The notes below the pieces were generated by a model. It did not search any database, was not told the origin of the DNA, and was given only the letters and a program-made list of their open reading frames with translations. Positions 46,119 to 57,073 of a stretch of 64,000 bases of DNA are shown here, piece by piece. This DNA comes from Welwitschia mirabilis. Taxonomy: Eukaryota > Gnetophyta > Gnetopsida > Welwitschiales. Made by a program: the position numbers and the translations under genes. Position 1 is the stretch's first letter, and the number at the start of each line of letters is the position of its first letter. The stretch covers positions 215,254,053 through 215,318,052 of the forward strand of contig JBOZIK010000001.1 of assembly GCA_051453625.1 (NCBI GenBank), in the 5' to 3' direction.

Positions 46119-47204
46119 AATTTGTCATCCCTAGTAAAGGAAGTAGAAAAGGATAAAAGTGAGTCAAATTAAAAAAAAGGATAAAATATAATACTCAAGT
46201 GTAAAAGATCCTATATTATTAAACAAAGAGTATATATCAAAAAAATATTTCATTTTAACATCATAAGGAAGATATGTATTGAATTACTATTTTAGATCTT
46301 TAAGAAAGATATTTTCATTAGATAAATTCCTTTCAATTAAAGCTAATATTTTTAAGATTCTAGAGATTCCACTCCCATGAAGTAGATAAATTCATTTCAA
46401 ATTTTGAAACAAATGTACTCGTGATAATTATAAAGATTAAGCTAAAAGTAGTAAAGGATGTAAAATAAAAAAGGAAAAAAAAAGTAAAAAATGAAAAATG
46501 GAAATAAAACTAAGGGTCAAGGATGAATAGTAAGTTTCATTTTCATTTTCTTCTAGACAATCATGCAGATGATACCTAATGATTAGAAGGGACCATCTAA
46601 AAGATTTTAAAGTTAAGAATAAAAAACACAACAATATAAAATAAGAAAGAAAAATAAAATAAACCAAAGCAAGATAAAGTATCAGAAAAATAAACATTAA
46701 ACTATTCAAATCCTAAATCCTATCCTCTCAAAATCTAATGTTTTATTTTAAAGAAAGATAAAGTTAAAACTTATTTACAATGTCAAATTTATTTTTCTAA
46801 TATTTTGGTCTTATTCAAAATATAAAAGGTACAAATAATATCTTTGAAATTATCTATATTAATGAATAGAAATAAACACCTTCCATTAGAACATATTCTA
46901 CTTGAAGTTGATCACTTACTAATAGTCTCTCATTTCTAATTAAGATTCATGATTTCTAAATTAGTAAAACATCATAGTTTTCTTGAATATCATGGATGAA
47001 AATGACAGTGTACTAGTTAAAATTAACATGTTATATCTCTAGGCTTAAGCTTCAACTTAGAATAAAGATTGGCTAAAAATTATTAACACTTGATAACGTG
47101 ATGATCATAACATACTTTAAGGTTTACCTCATTTTATCTTGGATTTCTCCCATTACAAAGTGCTCATTTTTAAACCACTAACCTTGTTTTTGTCACAAGT
47201 GGTA
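46119..47204 (-). other. Athila-2 3' interior, no recognised coding sequence
   Basis: About 1.1 kb without RT or integrase motifs. The 90-codon minus frame at 46437-46709 is Phe/Leu-rich and looks like low-complexity read-through of A-rich DNA. Confidence 0.5.
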
Positions 47205-48640
47205 GACTTGACAGATAGGACATAAGTAATTAAGCAACCTTACCCCTTGCACGATAATCCCTAAGATATATTAGGAGTGATAATCAAAATTATTTTCATA
47301 ATGTAAATTGATATCTCATTTTTCTTTTGAAAAAAAAAAATCTTCCTATTTCTCTTCCATTAATACAAAAAGATACTTATTCATTACCAAATTACTACTA
47401 TCTTGTAGCCTTACAAAATAAAGTTGATGAAGAGACAAAGCATACTACATGATCAACTTAACTAAGTTCATTTTTCTCTCTTAGGAATGAGAATTTATAG
47501 GCATTTGAATACCTTTCCATTAGCTAAAATCCAATTGATTATCCATAATTTATTAAATTCTTAAATATACTATATGATTAAAAACTGAAATAAAATCAAG
47601 TTCAAAGATGTTAAAAAAGAGAAACTCTCTAAACAATTACATTTACATAAGGATAAGGGGTGGATACCTCTTTAGAAAAAGAGGCTCCACTAAATCAATT
47701 CTACAAATGAAATGTCATTCCTTTACTTTTCATTTATCCTTATTCTAAACATAAAGATATTTCAAGATACTTATCACATTGTAATTTTTCATAAAAATAA
47801 GGATTAACCGTGTGAAAAATTAATTAATATATCATAAAGGGTATACATGCATTTTCTAGAGGAATTAATTGATAATAAATAACATGACTAAATTTGAATC
47901 CAAAAAATTTATTAGAAATATAAGAGATAAAGAATTCATATATTTCATGGAAAAACAATCTCTTATTAAACTCATGATATAAAGAATTTAAAAGATGTAT
48001 TTCATTTAAAGATTGATATTAGGAATGAAAAACATCAATGGTGCTATTATAAATCCAAAAAATTTGAAAAAGATTCTTATGATGACTAATTAGGATAGGT
48101 TTAACATAGTTAAGAAGTTCCCTAAGATTCTACTCTAAGCATGAATTATCATCAATAAAATAAAGTTTACCCCAATTTAGAATTTTAAGATATCCCAATT
48201 CATACTTTTGAAAAGGGTTTTCATTAAAGGAATAAAGTAAGTAAACTTAGTAAGAGAAGAAAGGATGTTACCTTAGGTATTACATAGAATCATAACTAAA
48301 AAGGATGGAGAAACATAGGTAAACTCTTAAGGTTGAATTATTGCATTATAAGGAAAAAGTCTACTCTCTATTAAGTTTAGTTGATTCTCTATGGATTATT
48401 TATTATTTTTATTCTTCTAAATACTATTTTTATCATTACTTTATTGAATGCTTAAGAGGTTATCATTGAGACTATATTAATTAGAGCAATTAAAACCCCT
48501 ATGACTTCTCTACTTTCTTTAAGATCATTAAATAAAGTTGGGTAGTTTAAAGTGAAAATCCTCTCTCCTAAAGGATATGTTGAATAAGGAATAAGGGTAT
48601 AATTTATTACTCAAAATCATAATCTTCTTCCATTTTAGCT
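47205..48640 (-). repeat. Athila-2 internal duplication, copy B
   Basis: Colinear with 49370-50700. Shared marks include 'cttgtagccttacaaaataaagttgatgaa', 'gatacctctttagaaaaagaggctc..ctaaatcaatt' and 'ttttgaaaagggttttcattaaagg'. The copies are diverged and lie about 2.1 kb apart in the same orientation, on either side of the protease segment. Parts also match Athila-1 at 28470-29300. Confidence 0.75.
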
Positions 48641-49205
48641 GCATTAAATACTTTAATAGTAAATTTCTTATTCCTACGTGGCATTCCATTATTCCTATTT
48701 ATGTATTAATGATGTAGTGTATTGTTGCATAAAAAGCTCTTTCTAAGAGTAAAGGATATTTCTTTTAGTATTCTACATCAATAATAACCACATCTATAAG
48801 GTAGTAATCATCTTCAATTTGTATGACTAAATCTTTAATAACTTGAATTAATTTTTTAATAGTTTCATTATCTAGTTTTAACATAATCTTTATTGATTCA
48901 ATTCTATTTTCTAATCCAAAATGTTTATAGATCTAAAGTGTCATGATGTTGACACCTACTCTTATGTCTATCAATGCTTTTTTTATCTTTTTTCTTCCCT
49001 CTAATATAATACTAACTATGCAATCCTTGTGTCTTTTAATTTTAAACATATTTATGGTACTAAGTTGGAAAGGGATTATGTAACGAATACTCTACTTAGT
49101 ATGATTCTTTTTTATTTTATCTTAACTAAGTTCTTTCAAAACTTTGTTGTATCTAGAATTATCTTGCAATATTTTCTAAAAATATAAGTTAATACTTACA
49201 TCTTT
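48600..49205 (-). pseudogene. Athila-2 aspartic protease region
   Basis: The minus strand reads ALIDIRVGVNIM at 48942-48977, the Athila/Tat protease pattern LDLGASIN(L/V)M. It continues with FGLENRIESIKIMLKLDNE (family LGLGELKPT.ITLQLADRS), IDVVIIDVEY and LERAFYAT (48725-48750; family LGRPFLAT). The D-L-G active-site triplet is D-I-R, so the enzyme is inactive. The protease normally cuts gag-pol into mature proteins. RT should follow, but the duplicated spacer follows instead. Confidence 0.78.
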
Positions 49206-49207
49206 CA

Positions 49208-49307
49208 NNNNNNNNNNNNNNNNNNNNNNNNNNNNNNNNNNNNNNNNNNNNNNNNNNNNNNNNNNNNNNNNNNNNNNNNNNNNNNNNNNNNNNNNNNNNN
49301 NNNNNNN
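49208..49307. other. Assembly gap, 100 N
   Basis: Lies next to the protease on its N-terminal side. The flanks show no duplicate. Confidence 0.95.
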
Positions 49308-49369
49308 TATTTTTTTTATTATAAGTGATAAAACCCATTAGACAGAACATAGATTATTAAGAAACTTTG

Positions 49370-50700
49370 TTCTTGGTGTGGTAACCACCCCAAAATAGAT
49401 TAGAAGTGATTATCAAAAAGTTCTTTCATAAATTAACTTTTCTATTAAAAATTCTTTTTCTTTCTCTTTTTCTATTTCTTTTTCACAAATATGTAAAGAA
49501 ACTTATTCATTATTAAAGTATTAATAATTTGTAGCCTTATAAAATAAAGCTGATGAACAGACAAAACAAAAAACACAAGCAACTTAATTAAGTTTATTTT
49601 CCTCTCTTAGANNNNNNNNNNTGATTATCATAATTTGCAAAATCATAAAATGCTTAAAAATACTACATGATTAAAAACTAAAGTAGAATCAAATTAATAA
49701 ATGTTGAAAAAGAGAATCTATCCAAAAAATTATACTCAAATAAGGGTAATTGATGGATACCTCTTTAAAAAAAGGCTCTGCTAAATCAATTGCTATAAGT
49801 AAAATATAGTTTCTTTACTTTTTATTTGTTCCTATGCTAAAAAAATAGACATTTTAACATAGTTATTGCATTGTACTTTCTTACAAAAATAAGGACTAAA
49901 TTAAATAGAAACTAATTAATAAAACATAAAAGGTATACAATAATTTTTAAGTAAAATTAATTAGAGGCGAATAAGATGAAAATAAATGGATAACACATTA
50001 ATAATACAATTTTCACAAGATAAATTAGAGATGAAGAACTAATTAATTTCATTAAAAAATGGATGTAAAGCATGATTATTATTACATAATTAATGCAGGG
50101 CACAACTCAAAGAATAGATCTAAGAAGTTTTTGAAGGCTTCTTATAATGTTTAGTGAGATTAAAATGATTTCTAACATCCAACTCAAGACATTTATTTTC
50201 ATTAAAAATGTAAGGATTTTTTCAATTTAAAATTTCAAGATATTCCAAGTTACACTTTTGAAAATAATTTTCATTAAAGACATGAAATAAAGTGAAATTA
50301 GTATGGGAGGAATGGATGTTAGTTTGGGTATTACATAAAATCCTAAGTAAAAGGGATGGAGAAACATGAGTAGACTCTTGAGGTTGGTTTATTACATTAG
50401 AAGTAATAAGTCTATCATTTATTAAATTTAGTTGATTCTCCATGGGTCCTTTATTATTTTTAATCTTCTCATTACTATTTTCATCATTACTTGAAATCAC
50501 AAGTGGGAGAGATGGAGGGATATTTTGGATAGGATTAGACTCTTCAAGTTTAATTTATTCATGTAATGTAAGAAGTCTATCCTATATTTGGTCTTGTTAA
50601 ATCTTTGTAACTTATTTCTTTTTGATCCTCACATTGTGGCATGTCATCATTCTCTAAATTAGATTCATTAAAAGGCCATAAAGAGAAATTTAATCATTAT
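49370..50700 (-). repeat. Athila-2 internal duplication, copy A
   Basis: Partner of 47205-48640 and colinear with Athila-1 28470-29400. It encodes on the minus strand an Asn-rich 92-codon frame (50222-50500: SSNDENSNEKIKNN..), similar in character to the Asn/Glu-rich part of Athila-1. Confidence 0.75.
49612..49621. other. Assembly gap, 10 N
   Basis: Minimal-length gap in the duplicated spacer. Comparison with copy B at 47493-47520 suggests roughly 30 bases are missing. Confidence 0.95.
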
Positions 50701-50859
50701 CTTCATTACAAATTAAAAAACTTTAGATTCTTCATGAATTTATTCCTCTATTTCATATTTATTTTCTAATAGTAAGTGGATATTGGGGATATAATTAAGT
50801 ATCGCAATGTCATCATCTGATAACTACTCATCCTCATCCTTATTGTTTGATTGGTGAGT

Positions 50860-50959
50860 NNNNNNNNNNNNNNNNNNNNNNNNNNNNNNNNNNNNNNNNN
50901 NNNNNNNNNNNNNNNNNNNNNNNNNNNNNNNNNNNNNNNNNNNNNNNNNNNNNNNNNNN
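50860..50959. other. Assembly gap, 100 N, with duplicated flanks
   Basis: About 68 bases ending tattgtttgattggtgagt before the gap recur after it with one mismatch, so the apparent repeat is almost certainly an unmerged contig overlap. A 76-codon minus frame across the gap is an artefact. Confidence 0.95.
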
Positions 50960-50999
50960 ATAATTAAGTATCGCAATGTAATCATCTGATAACTACTCA

Positions 51000-52430
51000 T
51001 CCTCATCCTTATTGTTTGATTGGTGAGTTGTATTTGTTCATTTATTATCACCATCCTCTAATCCTTTTTAACATCATTTAGATTGGGAATGATTTGGGCT
51101 ACAAGGGAGCGTTGAGGTCTTTGGTTTCCTAACATGGTATATTGAAATATTCCTATAAGGTTTTCCATCTTCTTGTTATTGTTCTCTTGCTTTTTTTTTC
51201 ATTATTCCTTCATTTCTTCTATTGGCTCTCTAAGGAATTTGGACTGAAAGTTGTGATGCTAAAAATAATTACAGTAGAATTTATTTGGATGAAAATTATT
51301 GGGCTAAAAATTGTTATGCTAAAAGTTTTTCTCCTATATATATTATCAAAAGAAGATCTAAAGGCTGATTGTGCTCCCAAATCTTATGGCTAAAATTGTT
51401 TAGTATTTCTAAAAGTATTAGGCTTTTAATTGAATGCAAAAGCTTATTCATAGGTCATTTCTATACATATTGGTAAAACAGAACAATATTTGATGTAGTG
51501 GAAGTTGTCTTTACATATTTCATAAGGAGAATTTGATGGTTGAAGTTGTTAATTTAACATTTTCACATCAACCAAGATCTTGGAGTAATTTTTTAATGTA
51601 TTAATAAGACCTTAAACTACATTGCTAGAGCTAGGTTACTTTTCATGATGTACTTTCTTCATGTATTTTAATATTTTTCCTATAGTTCTATTTTTTTAAT
51701 GGTTGATTTACCATATTTGAATTGTTTCTATCAATTCTTCTAAAAGTTTTTAAGTATCATCCAAATTAATTTAAATAGATTTACTCCACATGCAAATTCT
51801 ACTACTTGCTTAGTTTGATCATTCAATCCATTATAGAAGTAGTTAACAAGTCCTACTCTTGAAAATTCATCTATAAGATTGGATGAAACCACAATTAAAA
51901 ATATCTCATAAGTTGTAGCATAATCCTTAAGAGGTTATTGTGCAAAGTTGGTGATATCATTTTTTATTTTTATTTTGGTTGCTTCACTCATAAATCTTTT
52001 TATAAAGGCATCTTAAACTTGGCTCCAACTCTTAAGGCTTTTACGTAGAATAGTTTACAACTAATTCTTAGCTTTACCTTTAAGGATGAAAGGAAAAATG
52101 ATCATGTAAGTTCTATTTATCATATTTTTCCCCCATTTCCCAAAGTAAGAATGAATTACTCTATTTTCACTAAGTGTTATTAGGGTCTTTGTCATCATCT
52201 CTTGAAAAAGTAGGGTAAGCTTGCAAATTTTTGAGTTCTAAATCATCTCCCTTAGATAGGTTAAAGGGGATTTGGATAGTTCTTTTTCTTTTTACTATTA
52301 GTTCCTTAAGGGTTAAGTTAGAAGTAGGAGTGGAAATAGAGGTAGACATTTTTGTAGGCTTAGAAGGAAAAAGTATTTGCAAGGTAGGATTTGTAGAAGA
52401 AGATGATCTAAACAAATTATTTTAGAAATA
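51000..52430 (-). pseudogene. Athila-2 gag remnant
   Basis: From the primer-binding site side, a Ser/Thr-rich start is open at 52170-52415 (81 codons, with SKGDDLELKNLQAYPTFS). The retrotransposon gag core follows at about 51770-52090: AFIKRFMSEATKIKIKND, ITNFAQ.PLKDYATTYE, and YFYNGLNDQTKQVVEFACG, the usual 'F..LP.ES..EYWERF...LLVQ.FYNGL....R...D.AAGG'. Frameshifts and stops follow toward 51000. Gag forms the virus-like particle. This copy cannot produce it. Short + strand frames at 51142-51393 and 52231-52425 are shadows. Confidence 0.82.
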
Positions 52431-53106
52431 GGTGAACTACTACTTTCAAAGATTGGTAAACTACATTTAAAAGTTGGTAAACTACCTTTTGAAATTTGGA
52501 AAACATAAAAATCATCTTCCTCTATTCTAGAAAATAAAAATTTCTTACCACATATTCTTGAATTAAAGTTTACTAATATTTCTTTAATTGTTCAGCTAAT
52601 AACTTGCTTCTTCCACTAATTCTTTTTCTATGTAACCATTCCTTTTCATTTTCATAAAAGATTAAGAACAATTGTCTTTTACCTCCAAGTGGAAAAATAC
52701 ATTATAGATCACACAAAATGCAAGAAGGAGCTTATACCAATAGTGGATGCAACCAAAGTGAAGATCAACTTTATTAAAAAATATTGATAAGCTTCAAAAA
52801 CTAACATGGGGAAAATAACTTACATAAATTTTAAAAAACTATAAAATTAAAAAATTACAAAAATTTTAAAAATCAGAAAAATTAAAAAGTAAAAACTAAA
52901 ACCAAAAACAAATTTAAGCTAAACTAGGAAGTAAATATGTAACCTAAACTTAAGAAAAGATAAAAATAACTGAGAAAAATTAAAAAACAAGAATCTAATC
53001 TAAGAAGAATAAAAAATTAATATACATACTACATAGCTAAATAATTTAAAATCAAATTAGTTACCTATGTAATGAGATTTAAAATTGTATACTTTCTTCA
53101 ATTACT

Positions 53107-53126
53107 CCCTAGCATTGACACCAATT
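53107..53126 (-). promoter_or_regulatory. Athila-2 primer-binding site
   Basis: Next to the 5' LTR the minus strand reads TTGGTGTCAATGCTAGGGA. Against TTGGCGCCGTTGCCGGGGA (Athila type) it differs almost only by C-to-T and G-to-A changes at CpG positions. Confidence 0.75.
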
Positions 53127-53727
53127 TGTCATGGTGTGAATCACGTGTTTAACTTGGTATTTCTTCTAAATGAATCTTTTAATATTTAGTACCTATAATT
53201 ATTTAATAAAATACACACAAATGAACTAGTATATGGAGATCAAACAAGTTGTCTAGTATATGGAGATCAACCAAGTTGTCATACTCTAGAGAGTAATTTT
53301 AGAAGAGGAATTTTGCTTCAATAAAGAAGAAAAATTTAAAATAAATTCCTATTCTTAAATTTTAAAAAAATGAAATGCAATGAATGTAGGATGAATGCAA
53401 AGTGCAGAAATGGATGCAACTTAAATGAAAGTTATAATTGTGTATACTAATTTATTATCACTCAAGTTGATTCTTGTGATCTATATCAACTACAAATACT
53501 GTCACTTAAATGTAGTCAACATAAACCATAAGAAATATAAGAAGAATATTGAAAAGAAGACTTTAACTAACATTTTATTAATCAAAATCTTCACATCCAA
53601 TTGTAAACCCAACATAAAGTGACACCCTTCTCTATAACTAAGATGGATGTTTTTCTTAATGGCTATCTAGATTAATGTAAGAATAATTGATACAATTGAG
53701 ATGAGTAAATGTGAGATTTAAGGATGG

Positions 53728-53735
53728 TATTTATA
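53728..53735 (-). promoter_or_regulatory. Putative TATA box of Athila-2 5' LTR
   Basis: TATAAATACCATCC on the minus strand, identical to the matching site in the 3' LTR. Confidence 0.55.
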
Positions 53736-54224
53736 GGATTCCTAATGACTATTAGACTCACAAAAAGTCATAATAGACTAGAGGATATTGTAATAATAAT
53801 TATTACATAATTGATGGAGTTTGTTTTATATTCTTCATATATGGTGTCATCCAAATAACCACTGGATGATCATTGATCTTTTATCTTCTCATGGCATCTT
53901 TTCTTCCATGTGACTTCTTAGTGGTATTTGGCATTTCATGTTATTTGTGCTATCCTAGTTATCACTTTATATTTCTATCATATTTCATCAAATTTAAATG
54001 TTACATATAAATTTTATCTAATTTAGTCCATAAGTGAAAAGTGATTAATTTTCCTAACAAGTGTAGAAATGTGAGATTTTTATTATGTTTCCTCAAAAGG
54101 TTGGTGGTATAAGTGACCAGTGGAACTAGTGTTGTTTTCTAGATTTCTTTCATATTTTAACATGTTCTTTAGAAGACAACAATATACCTACTAACATTAG
54201 TGGAAGACTAATAATCTTATTAGT

Positions 54225-54470
54225 GTAACATCTTTTTAGCATAATATCTTCTTGATTACGTAGAATGGCTTCTTGGTGTAATGTATTCTTTGGTGTAATG
54301 TCTTCTTGATTGTGTGGAATGTCTTCTCAATGTAATATATCTTCTTGTGTAATGTCTTCTTAATTATGTGGAACATCTTCTTGATATAACATTTTCTTTA
54401 TATAACATATTCTTGAGATTAAGTCTTCTTGATGTCTTTTCGAGTAACATCTTCTTCCACATGTCTTTCT
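54225..54470 (-). repeat. Minisatellite in the Athila-2 right LTR
   Basis: Same unit as 45745-45925 ('gtgtaatgtcttcttgattgtgtggaatgtcttct') with about six to seven units, so the array length differs between the two LTRs of one element. Confidence 0.8.
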
Positions 54471-54631
54471 TAAATTCTTCATAATTACTTCATTTTGATT
54501 TAAATTATTATTAATTCTTCATCTTTGATTTTTATCATCAACAGTGGTTAACTTAAGCATTAAACCTATAAAAAGAGCTTGAAAACACACTTTAAACATG
54601 ATGTTAAATATGGAAAATTTAGCTTGTAAGA

Positions 54632-54636
54632 AGGAT
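54632..54636 (+). repeat. Athila-2 target-site duplication, right copy
   Basis: AGGAT, identical to 44644-44648. Codons of the host integrase continue directly after it. Confidence 0.85.
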
Positions 54637-55545
54637 TTAGCTAAAGTATATGTTTACAATATTGTTTAATTGCAAGATGTGCCTTTAGTAATAATTTCTG
54701 ATAAAGATTTATTGTTTACTTCTAAGTTTTAGTAAGAATTACACATGGGTTTAAGAACCAAGTTATATATGAGTATTACATTTCATACTTAAACAGATGA
54801 TCAAGCAGAAAGAGAGACAAATTTTAGAAGATTTTCTTAGACATATATTCTAGATAATTCCAAGAGTTAGAAGGAGTACCTTCCATTGGTAAAATTCACA
54901 TATAATAACAATTATTAGAGTTTAATTAAAATGGTTTTATTTAAATCCCTATATAGTAGAAAGTGTAGAGCACCTATGTCATGAATAGAATTTAAAGAAA
55001 GATTAATTATAGAACTAGAAATGTTATGAGAGATGAAAAGTAAGTGTGGATCATTAAGGATAGACTTAAGTAAGGAGAAAATAGAAAAAATATGTATGTA
55101 AACCATCCAAGAAAAAATCTTAAGTTCAAAATAGATGATTATGTATTTCAATGTCTCCCTAATGAAATTAGTAATAAGAGAAGTTAAGAGATCAAAATTA
55201 GCTCCTTGATTTATTATATCATTTAAAATATTAGAAAGAGTTGGATCTATTGCATATAAGCTTTCTCTGTCTTCTTGATTATTGCACATGTATGATATTT
55301 TCCATGTAAGTAAGTTAAGAAATTATATTGTAGACTCTTCTCATATGTTAAATTAATCTCATATTTAGTGGAATCATATCGTTCAACTATAAATAACTCA
55401 AAAGTAGTTCTGTACTGATAAAATATCAATTTATAAAATAAGGAGATCCATCAAGTGAAGATAAAGTGAAGGAATCATGATGTTGAGAAATCTACTTGGG
55501 AGTTAGAAAAAATAATGCAAAATTAATACCTCAATCTTGTTGAAC
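54637..55545 (+). pseudogene. Chromovirus integrase C-terminus and chromodomain
   Basis: Continues the integrase with VIISDKDLLFTSKF (54690-54730; second catalytic Asp kept) and TDDQAERETNF (catalytic Glu kept). YLPLVKFTYNNNY and RKCRAPMS follow (family ALYGRKCRSP). From 55165 to 55345 comes the C-terminal domain (VKRSKLAP, then FKILERVGSIAYKLSL, then YDIFHVSKLRNYIVD; family 'KL.PRF.GPF.I...VG.VAYRL.LP..L..VH.VFHVS.L'). At 55440-55545 HQVKIK.RNHDVEKSTWELE matches the Tekay chromodomain (LVKVLWRNH..EEATWE.E). Chromodomains direct integration to heterochromatin. Numerous stops are present; the minus frames at 54915-55429 are shadows. Confidence 0.9.
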
Positions 55546-55607
55546 CTTATAATATATAGTTAGGTGTTCTTAAACTCTTTTTGTATCTTAGTTCCTAGGA
55601 GTAAATT

Positions 55608-55625
55608 AGCTTAAGTAGGGAAGGA
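55608..55625 (+). promoter_or_regulatory. Putative chromovirus polypurine tract
   Basis: The purine-rich 'aagtagggaaggata' lies directly before tataataccccat, the expected LTR start. Confidence 0.6.
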
Positions 55626-56436
55626 TATAATACCCCATATTTTATAAACCTTAATTACTTGAATATGAATCATATTAAACTTTTATTTAGATCATGAATT
55701 ACTCTTCTTTAAAGTTCTTATCAAAATAAGATAGTATTTTATCCTTTTGTAATTTTTATAATTCATTATGTAAATGAAAATAACTATGTTAGAATATTTT
55801 TATAAGAAAATCTATCCAAGCATTTAAAATTAGATAACTCCATTATGTAAGGAATGAAAATCACATAAATTCTTAGTAAATGTGATAGGTATACTACATT
55901 ATGAATAGACATTTCCTTCCTTGTATTATGTGATTAATTGAATTTATGCATTATGAAATAAATAAGAATGTGAACAAATCTATGGACTCTTATGTAGAAC
56001 CAAGAATGATAAATGAGTAGATTATCTTTACTATGAATTTTTTACTCTTGAGATATGTAAAGACACTTGATTCATAACACATTTATTATTTTATTCATTA
56101 GAATTAAAGAGTTTATCTCATTATGCCATATGATAATTTTGAGATTTGTGCATTTATTCTTTTGATGCATGTCTTTAATAAATTAAACTTACTTATGAGT
56201 GTATAAAGGACTAAGTAAAAGCTAGCATGAGAAAATGATGCATGTAATTAGTCTTGCTAAATAAATTACTTATTCTAGTTTCATGCATAAGTTATAAATA
56301 TGATTCCTCTTTACTCTAATGTCAGTTATTACCCATCCTACTTATCCATGCTAAATCATGTAATCTTATGATCTTGAGTTATGTGCATTTTATTTATCTA
56401 TATATAGAGACGTTTTCCTATCTTATAATAAAAGGA

Positions 56437-57073
56437 NNNNNNNNNNNNNNNNNNNNNNNNNNNNNNNNNNNNNNNNNNNNNNNNNNNNNNNNNNNNNNNN
56501 NNNNNNNNNNNNNNNNNNNNNNNNNNNNNNNNNNNNNNNNNNNNNNNNNNNNNNNNNNNNNNNNNNNNNNNNNNNNNNNNNNNNNNNNNNNNNNNNNNNN
56601 NNNNNNNNNNNNNNNNNNNNNNNNNNNNNNNNNNNNNNNNNNNNNNNNNNNNNNNNNNNNNNNNNNNNNNNNNNNNNNNNNNNNNNNNNNNNNNNNNNNN
56701 NNNNNNNNNNNNNNNNNNNNNNNNNNNNNNNNNNNNNNNNNNNNNNNNNNNNNNNNNNNNNNNNNNNNNNNNNNNNNNNNNNNNNNNNNNNNNNNNNNNN
56801 NNNNNNNNNNNNNNNNNNNNNNNNNNNNNNNNNNNNNNNNNNNNNNNNNNNNNNNNNNNNNNNNNNNNNNNNNNNNNNNNNNNNNNNNNNNNNNNNNNNN
56901 NNNNNNNNNNNNNNNNNNNNNNNNNNNNNNNNNNNNNNNNNNNNNNNNNNNNNNNNNNNNNNNNNNNNNNNNNNNNNNNNNNNNNNNNNNNNNNNNNNNN
57001 NNNNNNNNNNNNNNNNNNNNNNNNNNNNNNNNNNNNNNNNNNNNNNNNNNNNNNNNNNNNNNNNNNNNNNNNN
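56437..57073. other. Assembly gap, 637 N
   Basis: The largest gap, inside the putative chromovirus LTR. An apparent 236-codon frame across it is meaningless. Confidence 0.98.

Larger units (their letters stand above)
44649..54631 (-). mobile_element. Athila-like Ty3/gypsy element Athila-2
   Basis: A minus-strand LTR element with both LTRs (1455 bp including a gap, and 1505 bp), a primer-binding site, a polypurine tract and a perfect AGGAT duplication. The interior has gag and an Athila-type protease. I find no RT, RNase H or integrase in the 2.4 kb left between protease and polypurine tract, so it is non-autonomous or internally deleted. It is inserted in the integrase of the host chromovirus, whose codons resume in frame at 54637. 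The LTRs look about 85% identical by eye. Confidence 0.92.
53127..54631 (-). repeat. Athila-2 5' LTR
   Basis: Colinear with 44649-46103. Near 53228-53275 a 29-base segment (ctagtatatggagatcaa..caagttgt) is tandemly doubled relative to the other LTR. The outer end is agcttgtaaga, the mutated form of ggctcataaca. Confidence 0.92.

Noticed and set aside
46437-46709. 90-codon minus-strand hydrophobic frame as a membrane protein (Athila env-like)
   Set aside because: Phe/Leu-rich reading of A-rich low-complexity DNA, with no signal, cysteine pattern or similarity between the two Athila copies.
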